Below, piece after piece: positions 42,819-52,411 of a DNA stretch of 64,000 nt (position 1 is its first letter; every line of letters begins with the position of its first letter). The stretch is from positions 3,100,001 through 3,164,000 of the forward strand of contig NZ_JNLQ01000002.1 of assembly GCF_000703165.1 (NCBI RefSeq). Reading direction: 5' to 3'. The notes under the pieces were generated by a model. It saw nothing but the letters and a program-made list of their open reading frames with translations, was not told the DNA's origin and searched no databases. This DNA comes from Butyrivibrio sp. AE3004 (GTDB taxonomy: Bacteria; Bacillota; Clostridia; Lachnospirales; Lachnospiraceae). Made by a program: the position numbers and the translations under genes.

Positions 42819-44480
42819 TTATTTGCTTTCTTTCATTTGTCTTCTAAATTCAGCGGGAGTCATTCCTGCATGCTTGCGGAATTTCTTTCCGAAATAGTCT
42901 ACGTCATTGTAGCCGACAAGCTGGGCAACCTCGTAAACCTTGTATTTGCCTTCCGCCAGAAATTCCTTAGCCTTTGCAATTCGGCATTCATTCAGATAAT
43001 AGTTGTAGCCGGTACCTGTGGTCCTTGTAAATAAACGTCCGAGATATCCGCTGTTATAGCCAAACCTTGAAGCAAGATCCTCCAATGTGAGTGGCTGAGC
43101 ATAGTTTCTGTCTGTATATGAAATAATGTCATCTATAATATTCTCTGATGCTGCATGTTCATGCAGTTTAAAGAGCACTTTATCCATGGTTTCGGTCATA
43201 TACTGAATAATCTCGTACAGATAAAAACGCCCCTCTATGAATTCTATTATCCCTGCATGAGAATCAAAAATCTCCGAAAGCATCGGATACTGCTTTGTAA
43301 GTCTGTCCTTTATCTGCAGAAGTATTTCCGTAGCAAACAGACAGGCATCTGAGTTTGCAGGTATCTTTTCTTTAATAAAATCATAAAGCTCTTCAGCACA
43401 GTTGATCATTGCTGTTCTGTTTCCGGCAATGACAGCATCCAGTATTTTATTTGTCACAAGCTGCTGTGATTCTTTTAAGTCCTCCGAGATTATGTCCTCA
43501 TAACTGCTTTCGGTAGGTTCTTCGTTTCCTGCTTTCCTTACTGCCCGTACAAAATGCTCTCCCTCATCACAAAAGAACCTTCTTTTTGCAAGGAGCTTGG
43601 CAGATTCAAAGGATTTTTCTATTCTTATAGGTGACTCCTCTGAAGTTCCTATTGCTATGAAAATATCATCAAGCGGGCTGTCGTTTTCTATGGGTGCCTT
43701 TTCAAAATGCTGTATAAAATCGTCAAATCTTGATACTGCAGCCTTTCCTTTCAAAAGAATACACTCATAGTCTCCTACTTTAAGAGTTTCGTAACTGCTC
43801 TCATCAAGAAAAGTCGGAAGAAGATCTGTAAGTTTGTAATCCAAAGCTCCTTCCATCAATTTACTCTTTGAAAAATCAATATCTCTGCTTTTTTCTTTTT
43901 TCCCCGAGTGGTACGTCTCATGTATCACAACCTGATAGAGAGGATAATAAAGATGCAGTGATAAAAGCTCCTCTCGCCTATCCTCCGGTAAAAAAGTATC
44001 GGATGTTTCACTTTTATCGAAATAGGTTCCCAAAAGAAGCTCACTTATTACAACGCTTCTTGCCTTATTTCTCATCTGTCCGGAGCGTCGTCCTTCTTTG
44101 ACACTTTTATCTATTTCTTCTTTTATTCGTTTAACCGTATCATAAAGCTCATCCTCGTCCACCGGCTTTGTGATATAGTTTGTTACTCTGTTTCTTATGG
44201 CATCCTGAGCATAAGAAAAATTGGAATACCCCGATAATATAATGAAATATCCCTCATATCCTGAAGCTCTGGCCTTCTTTATTACATCTATTCCGTGAAT
44301 TTTGGGCATCTGCATGTCCATAACAACCAGTGAAGGATTTAGTTTTGATATTGCCGAGAGAGCTTCCTCACCGTTTGAAGCTGTACCCGCAATTTCAAAT
44401 CCAAGCTCTTCCCAATCTATGATCAGCTTAATTCCCTCTCTGATATTTTCTTCATCATCCGCAATCAGTACGGTTTGCAT
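42819..44480 (-). CDS. Response regulator with AraC-type DNA-binding domain (YesN-like)
   Basis: 553 residues from ATG 44480, preceded by AAGGAG; a longer frame to 44522 is unlikely. The receiver domain has LIADDEENIREG, phospho-acceptor Asp in VVMDMQMPKIHG and the conserved Lys in TKPVDEDEL. A long middle region of unassigned fold (about 130-440) follows. The C-terminus has two AraC helix-turn-helix units (LEDLASRFGYNSGYLGRLF and VAQLVGYNDVDYFGKKFRK). It should control the sugar-utilisation genes. Its likely kinase partner is encoded at 50483-52411 in the same locus. Confidence 0.93.
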   Translation of the reverse strand: MQTVLIADDEENIREGIKLIIDWEELGFEIAGTASNGEEALSAISKLNPSLVVMDMQMPKIHGIDVIKKARASGYEGYFIILSGYSNFSYAQDAIRNRVTNYITKPVDEDELYDTVKRIKEEIDKSVKEGRRSGQMRNKARSVVISELLLGTYFDKSETSDTFLPEDRREELLSLHLYYPLYQVVIHETYHSGKKEKSRDIDFSKSKLMEGALDYKLTDLLPTFLDESSYETLKVGDYECILLKGKAAVSRFDDFIQHFEKAPIENDSPLDDIFIAIGTSEESPIRIEKSFESAKLLAKRRFFCDEGEHFVRAVRKAGNEEPTESSYEDIISEDLKESQQLVTNKILDAVIAGNRTAMINCAEELYDFIKEKIPANSDACLFATEILLQIKDRLTKQYPMLSEIFDSHAGIIEFIEGRFYLYEIIQYMTETMDKVLFKLHEHAASENIIDDIISYTDRNYAQPLTLEDLASRFGYNSGYLGRLFTRTTGTGYNYYLNECRIAKAKEFLAEGKYKVYEVAQLVGYNDVDYFGKKFRKHAGMTPAEFRRQMKESK

Positions 44481-44608
44481 GCAGATCTCCTTCCAATTAG
44501 TTTCCAGTCTGCTAATTATCATTCTATCACAATGGTTTTAATATATTCGTTAAATTTCAATAAATCCTCCTCTTCGGAAAAGCAGTCTGCAAATAGCTGC
44601 CCAAAAGA

Positions 44609-44636
44609 AAAGCTGCGACACATTGGCCGCAGCTTT
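44609..44636 (-). terminator. Terminator after the main importer binding-protein gene
   Basis: AAAGCTGCG and CGCAGCTTT form a perfect 9-bp stem with a 10-base loop, 43 bases after the stop, followed on the minus strand by TCTTTTGG. The ~70 bases from here to the regulator gene hold no other recognisable element except its ribosome site. Confidence 0.75.
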
Positions 44637-44678
44637 CCAAGAAACAAAACACCGAAAATGGGAGGTAATGTAAACTTA

Positions 44679-46556
44679 TTAGTTTTCAGCAAGAGCTGCA
44701 TTCTCAGCTTCAGCGCGGAGCTTTGCTTCGTTCTCCTGGAACTCTATGCACTCATCATAGCCGTATTCATCGGCCTGCTGAATCATGTCTGCAACAATCT
44801 TATCGAATTCTTCATCTGATTCGGCGTAGATTGCCTTCCATGAGTTATCCTTTACGCAGGTTGCAACCTGATCCCATACAACCTGGAGCTCGTCTGAACG
44901 AACGCCACCTGTGTACATTGTTCCGGGTGAAAGGATATAATCCTGCTTATCAAGGTAAAGGTCAGGTGTATTGGCACCTGCAAAATCTCTCCACTGTTTC
45001 TCAATATCAGAGCCAGCTTCTGTTGAGTAGCTTGCCCAGTTGCGGTAGTTAAATGTCTCACCCTTGCTGTCAGGGTTAGGAGCATCAAGTGCCCATGTTG
45101 TGTTGTTCATCTTGAAGGAACCGTCATCATATGTACCTTCATAACCGTTGCCCATCTCTGTTGAGATATCTGTCTTGCATGCAAGACCTGTGTCTGTAAA
45201 GCAAGTTTTTCCGTTCTCATCATAATACCAGCATACATCCTTAGGGCCATACTCTGCTGTCATGCGTCCCTCAGGTGTTGAGAGCCAGTTAATGATTGCC
45301 ATGCAAAGTTCAGGATACTCTGTATTTGCACCGATTGACCAGATTCTGTTTCCACCATATACACTAAGACCATATCTGATAGGTGTTGCTTCTGCAGGTT
45401 TTACAGGGAACATTCCTTTTCCTGCTGCAAGGTGGTCAGGTGTGTTGTAAAGAGCTGATCCCATGAAGTTAAACACATTGAGGAAAGCTGTACCATTCTG
45501 GTAATCTTCCTGCATTCCGTTGAATCCCTGTGTCTGTGAATCGGGATCAAGAAGTCCCTTCTGATATAATGTGTTATAGAATTTAAGTGCTGTAAGATAA
45601 GGTCCGTTCTCCTCAAGTACCGGATGGAAGCTCTGAGTCTTGGGATCATATAAACCAAGACCAAACTCATCATATCCAAAATATGCTGTTGCTGTTGATT
45701 TTACGAACATAACCATGTCGCCGTCCCAGTCATTGAACAGAGATACGCCATAGGTCGGGTTACCGTTATCATCTGTAGGGCATGCTTCCTTCATCTGTGC
45801 AAGTACATCTACAAGTCCGTCAAGATCCTTAATCTCAGGTGATCCGATTTCTTTGTAAAGATCATAGCGAAGATCCCATGTATACATGAATGATCCGGGA
45901 TCCTTTGCGGATTTTGTTATATCATGTCCGAGACCATAAAGTTTTCCGTCTGATGAAATGCTCTTATTTTTCTCTATTGCAGATTCCATGTTTGCCTTAA
46001 TATACGGGCCGTAATCATTTAGAAGCTCATCCTCTTCCCAATCGAAAAGCATTCCCTTGTCTACAGCCTGCTGATACTGGTCTCCGTCATTTCCCCAGAT
46101 TACAAGGTCACCAAGGTTTCCTGATTCCATACGTGTATCATAAACACCGTCATTTTCCGGAATAATGTTAAGCTTAACGTTAAACTTATCAAGCATAACC
46201 TTTCCAAACCAGCCGGTCTGCTCACCCGAATAGTTTGCAAGCTGATCATATACATCAAGTGTTACTGTCTCCTTCGGGATGATATCAGATAAATCCCCTT
46301 CAAGATCACCTGACTCTTCTGCAGAATCGTTTTCTGCATCATCCTTGTCCTCAGAAGCTTCTGCATCATCTGCGCTTTCTGCTTCCTCTTCGTCTGCCTC
46401 TTCCCTGTTTTCTTCAGCTTCCTCTGCGGAATCTTCCGCATCCTGTGCCTCTTCCTTGTCTGTGTCTGCTGTTCCTGCAGGGTTACTTGTTCCACAGGCT
46501 GCCAGTGATACTGTCATTACAGATGCCAGCAGAATTGATAATACCTTCTTTTTCAT
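44679..46556 (-). CDS. Oligosaccharide ABC transporter substrate-binding lipoprotein (LplA-like)
   Basis: 625 residues from ATG 46556, preceded by AAGGAGGAAGAT; the frame's longer start at 46631 is not supported. The lipoprotein signal has lipobox SLAAC. Residues ~25-85 are a strikingly acidic linker (mostly E, D, A, S), then a large family-1 binding domain (DVYDQLANYSGEQTGWFGK, VIWGNDGDQYQQA, GLYGLGHDITKS). It is the last gene of the permease-permease-binding protein operon and is followed by a terminator, so high expression is expected. LplA-type proteins usually bind larger oligosaccharides. Confidence 0.92.
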   Translation of the reverse strand: MKKKVLSILLASVMTVSLAACGTSNPAGTADTDKEEAQDAEDSAEEAEENREEADEEEAESADDAEASEDKDDAENDSAEESGDLEGDLSDIIPKETVTLDVYDQLANYSGEQTGWFGKVMLDKFNVKLNIIPENDGVYDTRMESGNLGDLVIWGNDGDQYQQAVDKGMLFDWEEDELLNDYGPYIKANMESAIEKNKSISSDGKLYGLGHDITKSAKDPGSFMYTWDLRYDLYKEIGSPEIKDLDGLVDVLAQMKEACPTDDNGNPTYGVSLFNDWDGDMVMFVKSTATAYFGYDEFGLGLYDPKTQSFHPVLEENGPYLTALKFYNTLYQKGLLDPDSQTQGFNGMQEDYQNGTAFLNVFNFMGSALYNTPDHLAAGKGMFPVKPAEATPIRYGLSVYGGNRIWSIGANTEYPELCMAIINWLSTPEGRMTAEYGPKDVCWYYDENGKTCFTDTGLACKTDISTEMGNGYEGTYDDGSFKMNNTTWALDAPNPDSKGETFNYRNWASYSTEAGSDIEKQWRDFAGANTPDLYLDKQDYILSPGTMYTGGVRSDELQVVWDQVATCVKDNSWKAIYAESDEEFDKIVADMIQQADEYGYDECIEFQENEAKLRAEAENAALAEN

Positions 46557-46579
46557 ATCTTCCTCCTTTATATTTCGAC

Positions 46580-46670
46580 CTAAGGAATTACTGCTTTCTG
46601 CAATTTCCTTAAGTCTGTTTTCCTTTTTCATAAAAAATCAGTACTCTAAGGGACTCCTCATCATCCCTTA
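46580..46670 (-). other. Tandem hairpins between LplC-type permease and binding protein genes
   Basis: TAAGGGA/TCCCTTA (46647-46670) overlaps the permease stop and is followed on the minus strand by GATTTTTTATG. A second, imperfect hairpin (CTTAAGGAAATT / AATTCCTTAGG, 46580-46613) lies before the ribosome site. Such elements often attenuate or protect the transcript so that binding protein is made in excess; the role is inference. Confidence 0.4.
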
Positions 46671-47638
46671 ACTGCTCCTATCATGATTCCCTTTTCGAAA
46701 TATCTCTGCATGAAGGGATATACAAGCAGGATCGGGATTATTGTTACCATAGCGATCGTATATTTGATTACTTTTCCGTTAAGAGCAGAATCGAGAACAC
46801 TCTTACTAATACCGGATGTACTTCCCGCACTCATAAGTGCTGACAGATTACTTGTTGTATTAAGGTAGATATACAGTCTGTGCTGCAATGTATAGAGCTT
46901 TGGAGCCGACTGCATAAGTATCAGCGAATCCTGGAATGAATTCCAATGTCCTACCGCACCGAATATTGCAATTGTCGCAAGGATCGGTTTTGACAACGGA
47001 AGGATGATCGTCCAGAAGATTTTAAGATGTGATGCGCCATCAAGTGATGCACTCTCCTGAAGTTCTCCGGGAATTGCCGACTCTATGTATGTCTTAACAA
47101 GAATGATATTATAAGGAGCTACGATTCCCGGGATTATATATGCCCAAAAAGAATTTGTCAGTCCCAGCATTGCCATGTTCAGATACCAGGGAATAATTCC
47201 TGCATTAAAGTACATGGTGATTACAAGAAATCTGTACCAGAAGCTTCTTCCCCACATATCCTTTTGTGTTACAAGAAATCCTACAAAGGCAGACGCGAGA
47301 ACCATAAAAAGTGTTCCCAGTACTGTTCGCATAAGCGTTACTCCAAAAGATCCGAACAGATCATTTACCTGAAGAAGTCTTATATAGTTTTCAAAATGAA
47401 TTCCCTTGGGAACAAAATTTATCAATCCCTTTCTTACAAGCTCGTTGTCACTTATCGTATTTATGAAAAGATAGTAGAACGGGAAAATACATATTAGTGT
47501 AAAAGCCGCAAATACTGTATAATTCAGGACATTAAAAACTATGTCTCCGGGCTTTTTTTTCATCATTTTATTGTGTTTTTTTTCATACTCTCTCTCTGCC
47601 TTCGCTTCGAGTCTTGCCGCACTTGCCATGCTACTCAT
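46661..47638 (-). CDS. Oligosaccharide ABC transporter permease (LplC/MalG type)
   Basis: 325 residues, six membrane helices. PFYYLFINTISDNELV is the typical LplC start segment after the first helix; the EAA-like cytoplasmic loop is ELQESASLDGASHLKIFWTIILP. AAGGAGTAAATA precedes ATG 47638. It is 11 bases after the LplB-type gene. No dedicated ATPase gene lies in the locus; the MsmK-type ATPase at 34853-36004 could serve, as shared ATPases do in related Gram-positive bacteria. Confidence 0.93.
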   Translation of the reverse strand: MSSMASAARLEAKAEREYEKKHNKMMKKKPGDIVFNVLNYTVFAAFTLICIFPFYYLFINTISDNELVRKGLINFVPKGIHFENYIRLLQVNDLFGSFGVTLMRTVLGTLFMVLASAFVGFLVTQKDMWGRSFWYRFLVITMYFNAGIIPWYLNMAMLGLTNSFWAYIIPGIVAPYNIILVKTYIESAIPGELQESASLDGASHLKIFWTIILPLSKPILATIAIFGAVGHWNSFQDSLILMQSAPKLYTLQHRLYIYLNTTSNLSALMSAGSTSGISKSVLDSALNGKVIKYTIAMVTIIPILLVYPFMQRYFEKGIMIGAVKG

Positions 47639-47649
47639 TATTTACTCCT

Positions 47650-49095
47650 TTAAACAATTGTCTCGCCGCGGAGCACCTTACTAATGGTGTTTGCTGCATA
47701 TAAAAGTGTCACACTTATAACCGATTTCAACATTCCGACCACCGTAGAGAGCGGAATTGCGCCTTTTACAATACCCATCTTGTAAACATAAAGATCAAGT
47801 ACTGTTATCTGTGCTGTATTGGATGAGTTTTCAAATACCAGATACTGATCCATACCGTTGGACAAGATTCCTGCCACAGCCATTAGGAGCAGAACATAGA
47901 AGGTTGGCATCAGCCCGGGAACTGTTACATGCCACATCTTCTGAAAGCGCCCTGCACCGTCAACTGTTGCAGCTTCGTAAAGCTGCTGGTCAATACCTGA
48001 GATGCCTGCTATATAAATGATCGCGCTCCAGCCAAGTCCCTTCCACATTCCCCACAAAAGCATTTTCAACCATGTGTGTGAACCGCTCATAAGGAAGTTT
48101 TTACCCTCGGTCCAAATCCCCAGATTCATCATCATTGAACTGATAAATCCATCTGTTGAAAAGATACAGAACGCTATTGCGAAAACAAGTACCCAGCTGA
48201 TGAAGTTTGGAATCGTCGTAAATGTCTGGACAAATCTCCTGAATCTTTGATTTTTAATCTCCGAAAGGAAAATCGCAAATGCCATAGGCATCCAGCTTGT
48301 CGCAATTCCAAGTCCGCTCATTGCAAGAGTATTCTTCATAACATTGACAATATCTCTGGTTGTCGACTTGTTTCGAACCAGCTGTCCAAACCACTTAAAG
48401 CCAACAAAGTTACTCATGCTAAGTGTATCGCCTGACTTGTAATCAAAGAATGCATATCTCCATCCCCAAAGAGGAAGGTAGCAAAATACAAATGTCAAAA
48501 GAATGAATGGGAGGAACATAAGAAATAATTTAAATCTTGTTTCCATCTCAAATTTTTCATCCTTCTTCGGTCTTCCCACAAGGAAAAGAACCGCTACCGA
48601 GATAATCGCCATTGCCACAAGAAGTGCCAGCATGATGTAGAAGAAATTCTGAAACATCGGCTCAACCTTGGATGGCTTTGTTGTTGCAGCAATCTGAAAA
48701 TATGCTGACCAGATGCCTCCCATGGAGCAGGCTGAGATCACAGCACCGACAGTACTAATGATATTTCCCGCAAATTTGCACTTTCTGTTTCCAAGAGAGA
48801 GACAAGCTCCGACTGCACATGCGATAATGCCTATGCAGATTGCAAGACTGGAGATGTTAAGAAGCCTCATTGTAGACTCCAGAACCCAGCCCTTTCTGAA
48901 TGCTCTTCCAAAGTTTGCTATTAAATTACTGTAGGAAAAACCTGATGTAAGAAGCGATGTGCTCCTATTGATAAGACCACTTACTCTCGCTACATTTAAT
49001 CCCGGAAAAAACAGGATCACGAGAAGTGCTACTGAAATGATTCGATAGGGGTAATAGGCAATTTGTGCCACTTTTTCCTTTTTCACTTTTTTCAT
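47650..49095 (-). CDS. Oligosaccharide ABC transporter permease (LplB type) with extra N-terminal membrane domain
   Basis: 481 residues, far longer than the ~300 usual for LplB. The standard permease starts near residue 190 (FKLFLMFLPFILLTFVFCYLPLWG), with EAA-type loop QQLYEAATVDGAGRFQKMWHV. Before it are about four additional membrane helices (residues ~15-35, 80-100, 105-125 and 150-172), an unrecognised domain. The start is uncertain: GGGAGG abuts ATG 49095 with no spacing, so GTG 49086 or 49071 could be used. A terminator-like hairpin lies just upstream. Confidence 0.88.
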   Translation of the reverse strand: MKKVKKEKVAQIAYYPYRIISVALLVILFFPGLNVARVSGLINRSTSLLTSGFSYSNLIANFGRAFRKGWVLESTMRLLNISSLAICIGIIACAVGACLSLGNRKCKFAGNIISTVGAVISACSMGGIWSAYFQIAATTKPSKVEPMFQNFFYIMLALLVAMAIISVAVLFLVGRPKKDEKFEMETRFKLFLMFLPFILLTFVFCYLPLWGWRYAFFDYKSGDTLSMSNFVGFKWFGQLVRNKSTTRDIVNVMKNTLAMSGLGIATSWMPMAFAIFLSEIKNQRFRRFVQTFTTIPNFISWVLVFAIAFCIFSTDGFISSMMMNLGIWTEGKNFLMSGSHTWLKMLLWGMWKGLGWSAIIYIAGISGIDQQLYEAATVDGAGRFQKMWHVTVPGLMPTFYVLLLMAVAGILSNGMDQYLVFENSSNTAQITVLDLYVYKMGIVKGAIPLSTVVGMLKSVISVTLLYAANTISKVLRGETIV

Positions 49096-49115
49096 CCTCC
49101 CAAAATTAAAAACCC

Positions 49116-49151
49116 CGTAGAAAATGTCTTAAAAATAGGACATTTCCTACG
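49116..49151 (-). terminator. Terminator or attenuator between serine hydrolase and LplB genes
   Basis: CGTAGGAAATGTC and GACATTTTCTACG pair with one mismatch around a 10-base loop, followed on the minus strand by GGGGTTTTTAATTTT. It ends the serine hydrolase transcript but lies so close to the LplB ribosome site that it may act as an attenuator of the importer operon. Confidence 0.6.
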
Positions 49152-49237
49152 AGTGTCATTTTAGAAGAATTTCTATTTTTCAAGTACCCAAATATTTTTA
49201 CATAAAATACCGTAAATTTTGTACCTGATTATTTGTC

Positions 49238-50407
49238 TTATGAAAAGATTATATTTTTAAATTTCCTTGTAGCAATTCCGGTTCCATAGTCAACGCGCTG
49301 TGTCAGCATAATTATGGTTGTTCTGCTCTCGGGATCGTTGCAAAAATACGGACCAAGCCATCCATCCCAGCCATACTCTCCGCATCCTGCTATAATACCT
49401 GCACGATTCGGATTTTTCATGATTCGCATAAGATTTCCATAGGAAAATCCAGCCAGATATGGCCAGTTTTTATCCATCTCCTTTTGCTGTGCTTCAGATA
49501 GCTGAGGACTTGTCATGAACTTAACCGTTTTCCCAGTAAGGATTTCCTTTCCTTCAAAGGTTCCATCATTCATCAGCATTCTCGCAAAATTAGCATAGTC
49601 ATCAATTGTTGAAAACAATCCTGCTCCGCCTGACTCAAATGCATTCTTTTTTCCATCATCACGTATTGCCAGGTTATTTCCGCTATACGGCAGAGGTTCC
49701 TCTCCATAGCAGTTATATGCCATCGCATATCTGTCCATTTTCTCATCAGGTACAAAAAATCCGGTATCCTTCATATTCAGAGGTTTAAAAAGTCTCTCCT
49801 GTAAAAACTCACTAAACTTCATTCCTGACGCCTTCTCTATTACCGCACCGAGAATATCCGCACTTGTACCGTATCTGAAGCTGTCACCTGGCTGAAAATT
49901 AAGCGGAAGCTTTCCAAGTCTCTCAGCAAATTCCATGGTGGTCATCATATTATCTGAATCAAATCTCTCAATTGCTTCATTATATAAATCTGCCGTACCT
50001 ATTTCCGCAGGGGTATCAATATATGGATAAACAAGCCCTGAAGTCATATCAAGAAGATCCTTGATCAGCATTGGCCTATCCCACCTTACCGGTTTTCTCT
50101 CTCCTTTCTCCACAACCTCCTGGTTCTTGAAGCTCTCAATATATTTTCCCACAGGTTCGTAAAGATCAATAACTCCATCCTGAATAAGAAGCATTGCTGC
50201 GGCAGATGTTACCGGCTTACTTTGAGAATAAAGTCTTACAATAGTGTCACGCTTAAAAGGTTTCTTCTGTTCAAGATTTGCATAGCCTGCTTCTGCGTAT
50301 ATTTCCTCCTTACCATCGCTTAGAACAAGGAGATTTACACCAACCAGTTCCTTCTCCTCGATCATTTTGTTCATACAGTTTTGCAGTAATTCTTTCTTGT
50401 CTCTCAT
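49238..50407 (-). CDS. Serine hydrolase of the beta-lactamase/esterase (class C-like) family
   Basis: 389 residues from ATG 50407, for which GGAGGAGAAG is a perfect ribosome site; the ATG at 50419 lies inside it. Catalytic Ser and Lys are in YSQSKPVTSAA (SxxK), the Tyr in RYGTSADILG (YxS), and the third region reads GEYGWDGWLGPY in place of the W-GG motif. No signal peptide, so cytoplasmic. In a sugar-utilisation locus this family is more likely a carboxyl esterase, for example removing acetyl groups from imported oligosaccharides, than a beta-lactamase; that is inference. Confidence 0.88.
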   Translation of the reverse strand: MRDKKELLQNCMNKMIEEKELVGVNLLVLSDGKEEIYAEAGYANLEQKKPFKRDTIVRLYSQSKPVTSAAAMLLIQDGVIDLYEPVGKYIESFKNQEVVEKGERKPVRWDRPMLIKDLLDMTSGLVYPYIDTPAEIGTADLYNEAIERFDSDNMMTTMEFAERLGKLPLNFQPGDSFRYGTSADILGAVIEKASGMKFSEFLQERLFKPLNMKDTGFFVPDEKMDRYAMAYNCYGEEPLPYSGNNLAIRDDGKKNAFESGGAGLFSTIDDYANFARMLMNDGTFEGKEILTGKTVKFMTSPQLSEAQQKEMDKNWPYLAGFSYGNLMRIMKNPNRAGIIAGCGEYGWDGWLGPYFCNDPESRTTIIMLTQRVDYGTGIATRKFKNIIFS

Positions 50408-50482
50408 CTTCTCCTCCATTTGTAAATACCAATAGATTTCTGAATTTATATTTTTATCTGACTAAATGTTGCTGATAGGGAT

Positions 50483-52411
50483 TTACTCATCCGATTTTTC
50501 CGGCAGTCGCAGCTCCACGCTCGTTCCTTTTCCTTCCTGTGAACGTATGGTTACTCCGTAATTTTCTCCGTAATGAAGCTTTATGCGTTGATGAATATTA
50601 TAAAGTCCTATGCTGGCAGTGCCTTTTCCGTCACCTTCATTCCTCTTCTCATCAAGAGATTTATTAAGACGCCTGACTTCATCCTCCGTCATTCCCTTTC
50701 CATCATCATTGATGGTTATGATCAGCTGTCTTTCTTCGGTTTTTTTCTTCAGATCACCATTATCAGACTGCTGTGTAGCATTTTCTACCTCATTATTGCT
50801 GTCATTTTTCTTATTTCTGCTCTCGTATTCCGCAACAATGCTGATATGCCCGTTTTTATCCATTTCCTTTAGGCCATGGCTTATGGCATTTTCCACAATC
50901 GGTTGTATAAGAAGCGGCAAAACCATATATTGTTCGGGATCAACATCGTCAGAGATGTAAAAATTCCATGCAACCTTTTCACCAAAACGGAGCCTTTGTA
51001 TCTGTAAATAGCTCTCCACATGCTTTAGTTCATCACTGAGTCTTGCTGTTGCTCTTCCCGTACTCTCAAGTACATAATGCATTATCTTCGCAAGATATTT
51101 TACCGAAGTCGCAACATCCCTGTCGCCTCCCCTTATGGCCTGCATCCTTATTGCTTCAAGGGTGTTATATAAAAAGTGTGGATTTATCTGCCCGGACAAC
51201 ATCTTAAATTCCATATTCTGCTGCATATTAACAAGCTCCTGTTCGCGAATTTTCGCCTGATAATATTTTGCTTCGTTGTCCCTTATCTGCTCTGTTGTCA
51301 GTTTTAGATCATTGAAGGTATCTGAGAGTTCATCGTCACCGCTTATGCTCTCAATTATGTCATAATCACCGGTGCTTGCCCTGTGCATGGCTTCTCTCAG
51401 GGTGTATACTCTGTTCGTGAAATATCTTGAATATAAAAATATCGCAATTACAGGTCCCGCTACAGCAAGTATAAGCACAAGAATATATCCTGTTAAAATA
51501 TCTCTTACCGCATTGTGTGCCGTATAATCTCCGACAAGTACAAAAAATCTGGTATCCACTTTATATGGTGCGAAGCTGGAAACATAAGTAAGTGCCAGCT
51601 TTCCGTCAAGCATCATATCTCCCAGATAATTGTAGTTTGACGTGCCCTCAGCAAAGGTCTCCGGCATCTCTTTTTCCTTATCATCGTATTCTGACGAAAA
51701 GAATGCGGGTTCTCCTTTAACATGAGCAAGCATATAATTATCTGTTGTGATCAATCTGTTTCTCAGGTAATTGGTACTTACTGTTGCCACAACATAAGCC
51801 CTATTAGTTGAATTACCCGTATTAAATCGTCTTACAAGTGTAAGCTCAAATGCGTTTTCATGTTCATTAAGCGGTACATGTGTACAGGTGTAAGAATCCC
51901 ATGCATTCGGATCGATTTTTCTGTACCATTCATATCGAAGAAAAGGATCATCAACATCGCCGCTTCCTGCTGCAATTCCTGCTACGTCACCCGCCTCATC
52001 ATAACCTGAAGTGCCTACGTTGATGATATAGTTTCCGGTAGGAATCTTGGGATTATTGGTATAAATATTTATGGTTGAAACCGCAGCTGTCGATCTTCTA
52101 AGCGACATAATGGTATTTATTATGCTGTCATACTGGTCTTTTTCGTAGTCGGTAAACTCCTCCGCAGAAAACATATCTCTATATGTCTGTACCGAAACAA
52201 CAGGCTCAAGGTTTGTATAAAGGCTTGAAGTAACATCAAACATGATTGACTTTACACGTGTATTGTCTGCCTTTACCTGTTCCTCATACCTTCCGTTCAT
52301 CTGCCTTACAAGTATGATAGCAGCCATTATTCCTATTATGACAACAGGGATTATAAGGGTTAGCAAAAGTATCCTGTACATCTGCCTGCCAACCCTTCCA
52401 CGGCGCATCAT
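50483..52411 (-). CDS. Membrane sensor histidine kinase (YesM-like)
   Basis: 642 residues. The first membrane helix (~12-34) and second (~300-322) bracket an extracytoplasmic sensor of Cache type. A HAMP-like segment follows (VYTLREAMHRASTGDYD), then the His_kinase family motif QINPHFLYNTLEAIR with the phospho-acceptor His. The ATPase has LPLLIQPIVENAISHGL, INDDGKGM and GTASIGLYNIHQR. Translation couples to the upstream binding protein by ATGA overlap. Its likely partner is the YesN-type regulator at 42819-44480, separated here by the importer genes. Confidence 0.94.
   Translation of the reverse strand: MMRRGRVGRQMYRILLLTLIIPVVIIGIMAAIILVRQMNGRYEEQVKADNTRVKSIMFDVTSSLYTNLEPVVSVQTYRDMFSAEEFTDYEKDQYDSIINTIMSLRRSTAAVSTINIYTNNPKIPTGNYIINVGTSGYDEAGDVAGIAAGSGDVDDPFLRYEWYRKIDPNAWDSYTCTHVPLNEHENAFELTLVRRFNTGNSTNRAYVVATVSTNYLRNRLITTDNYMLAHVKGEPAFFSSEYDDKEKEMPETFAEGTSNYNYLGDMMLDGKLALTYVSSFAPYKVDTRFFVLVGDYTAHNAVRDILTGYILVLILAVAGPVIAIFLYSRYFTNRVYTLREAMHRASTGDYDIIESISGDDELSDTFNDLKLTTEQIRDNEAKYYQAKIREQELVNMQQNMEFKMLSGQINPHFLYNTLEAIRMQAIRGGDRDVATSVKYLAKIMHYVLESTGRATARLSDELKHVESYLQIQRLRFGEKVAWNFYISDDVDPEQYMVLPLLIQPIVENAISHGLKEMDKNGHISIVAEYESRNKKNDSNNEVENATQQSDNGDLKKKTEERQLIITINDDGKGMTEDEVRRLNKSLDEKRNEGDGKGTASIGLYNIHQRIKLHYGENYGVTIRSQEGKGTSVELRLPEKSDE

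Noticed and set aside
46262-46671. Ser/Ala-rich and Gln/Arg-rich frames around the acidic linker of the binding lipoprotein
   Set aside because: Same effect of a repetitive Glu/Asp/Ala-coding stretch; not genes.
49238-50407. Serine hydrolase as an antibiotic-resistance beta-lactamase
   Set aside because: No signal peptide, altered third motif and location in a sugar-utilisation locus point to an esterase-like role.
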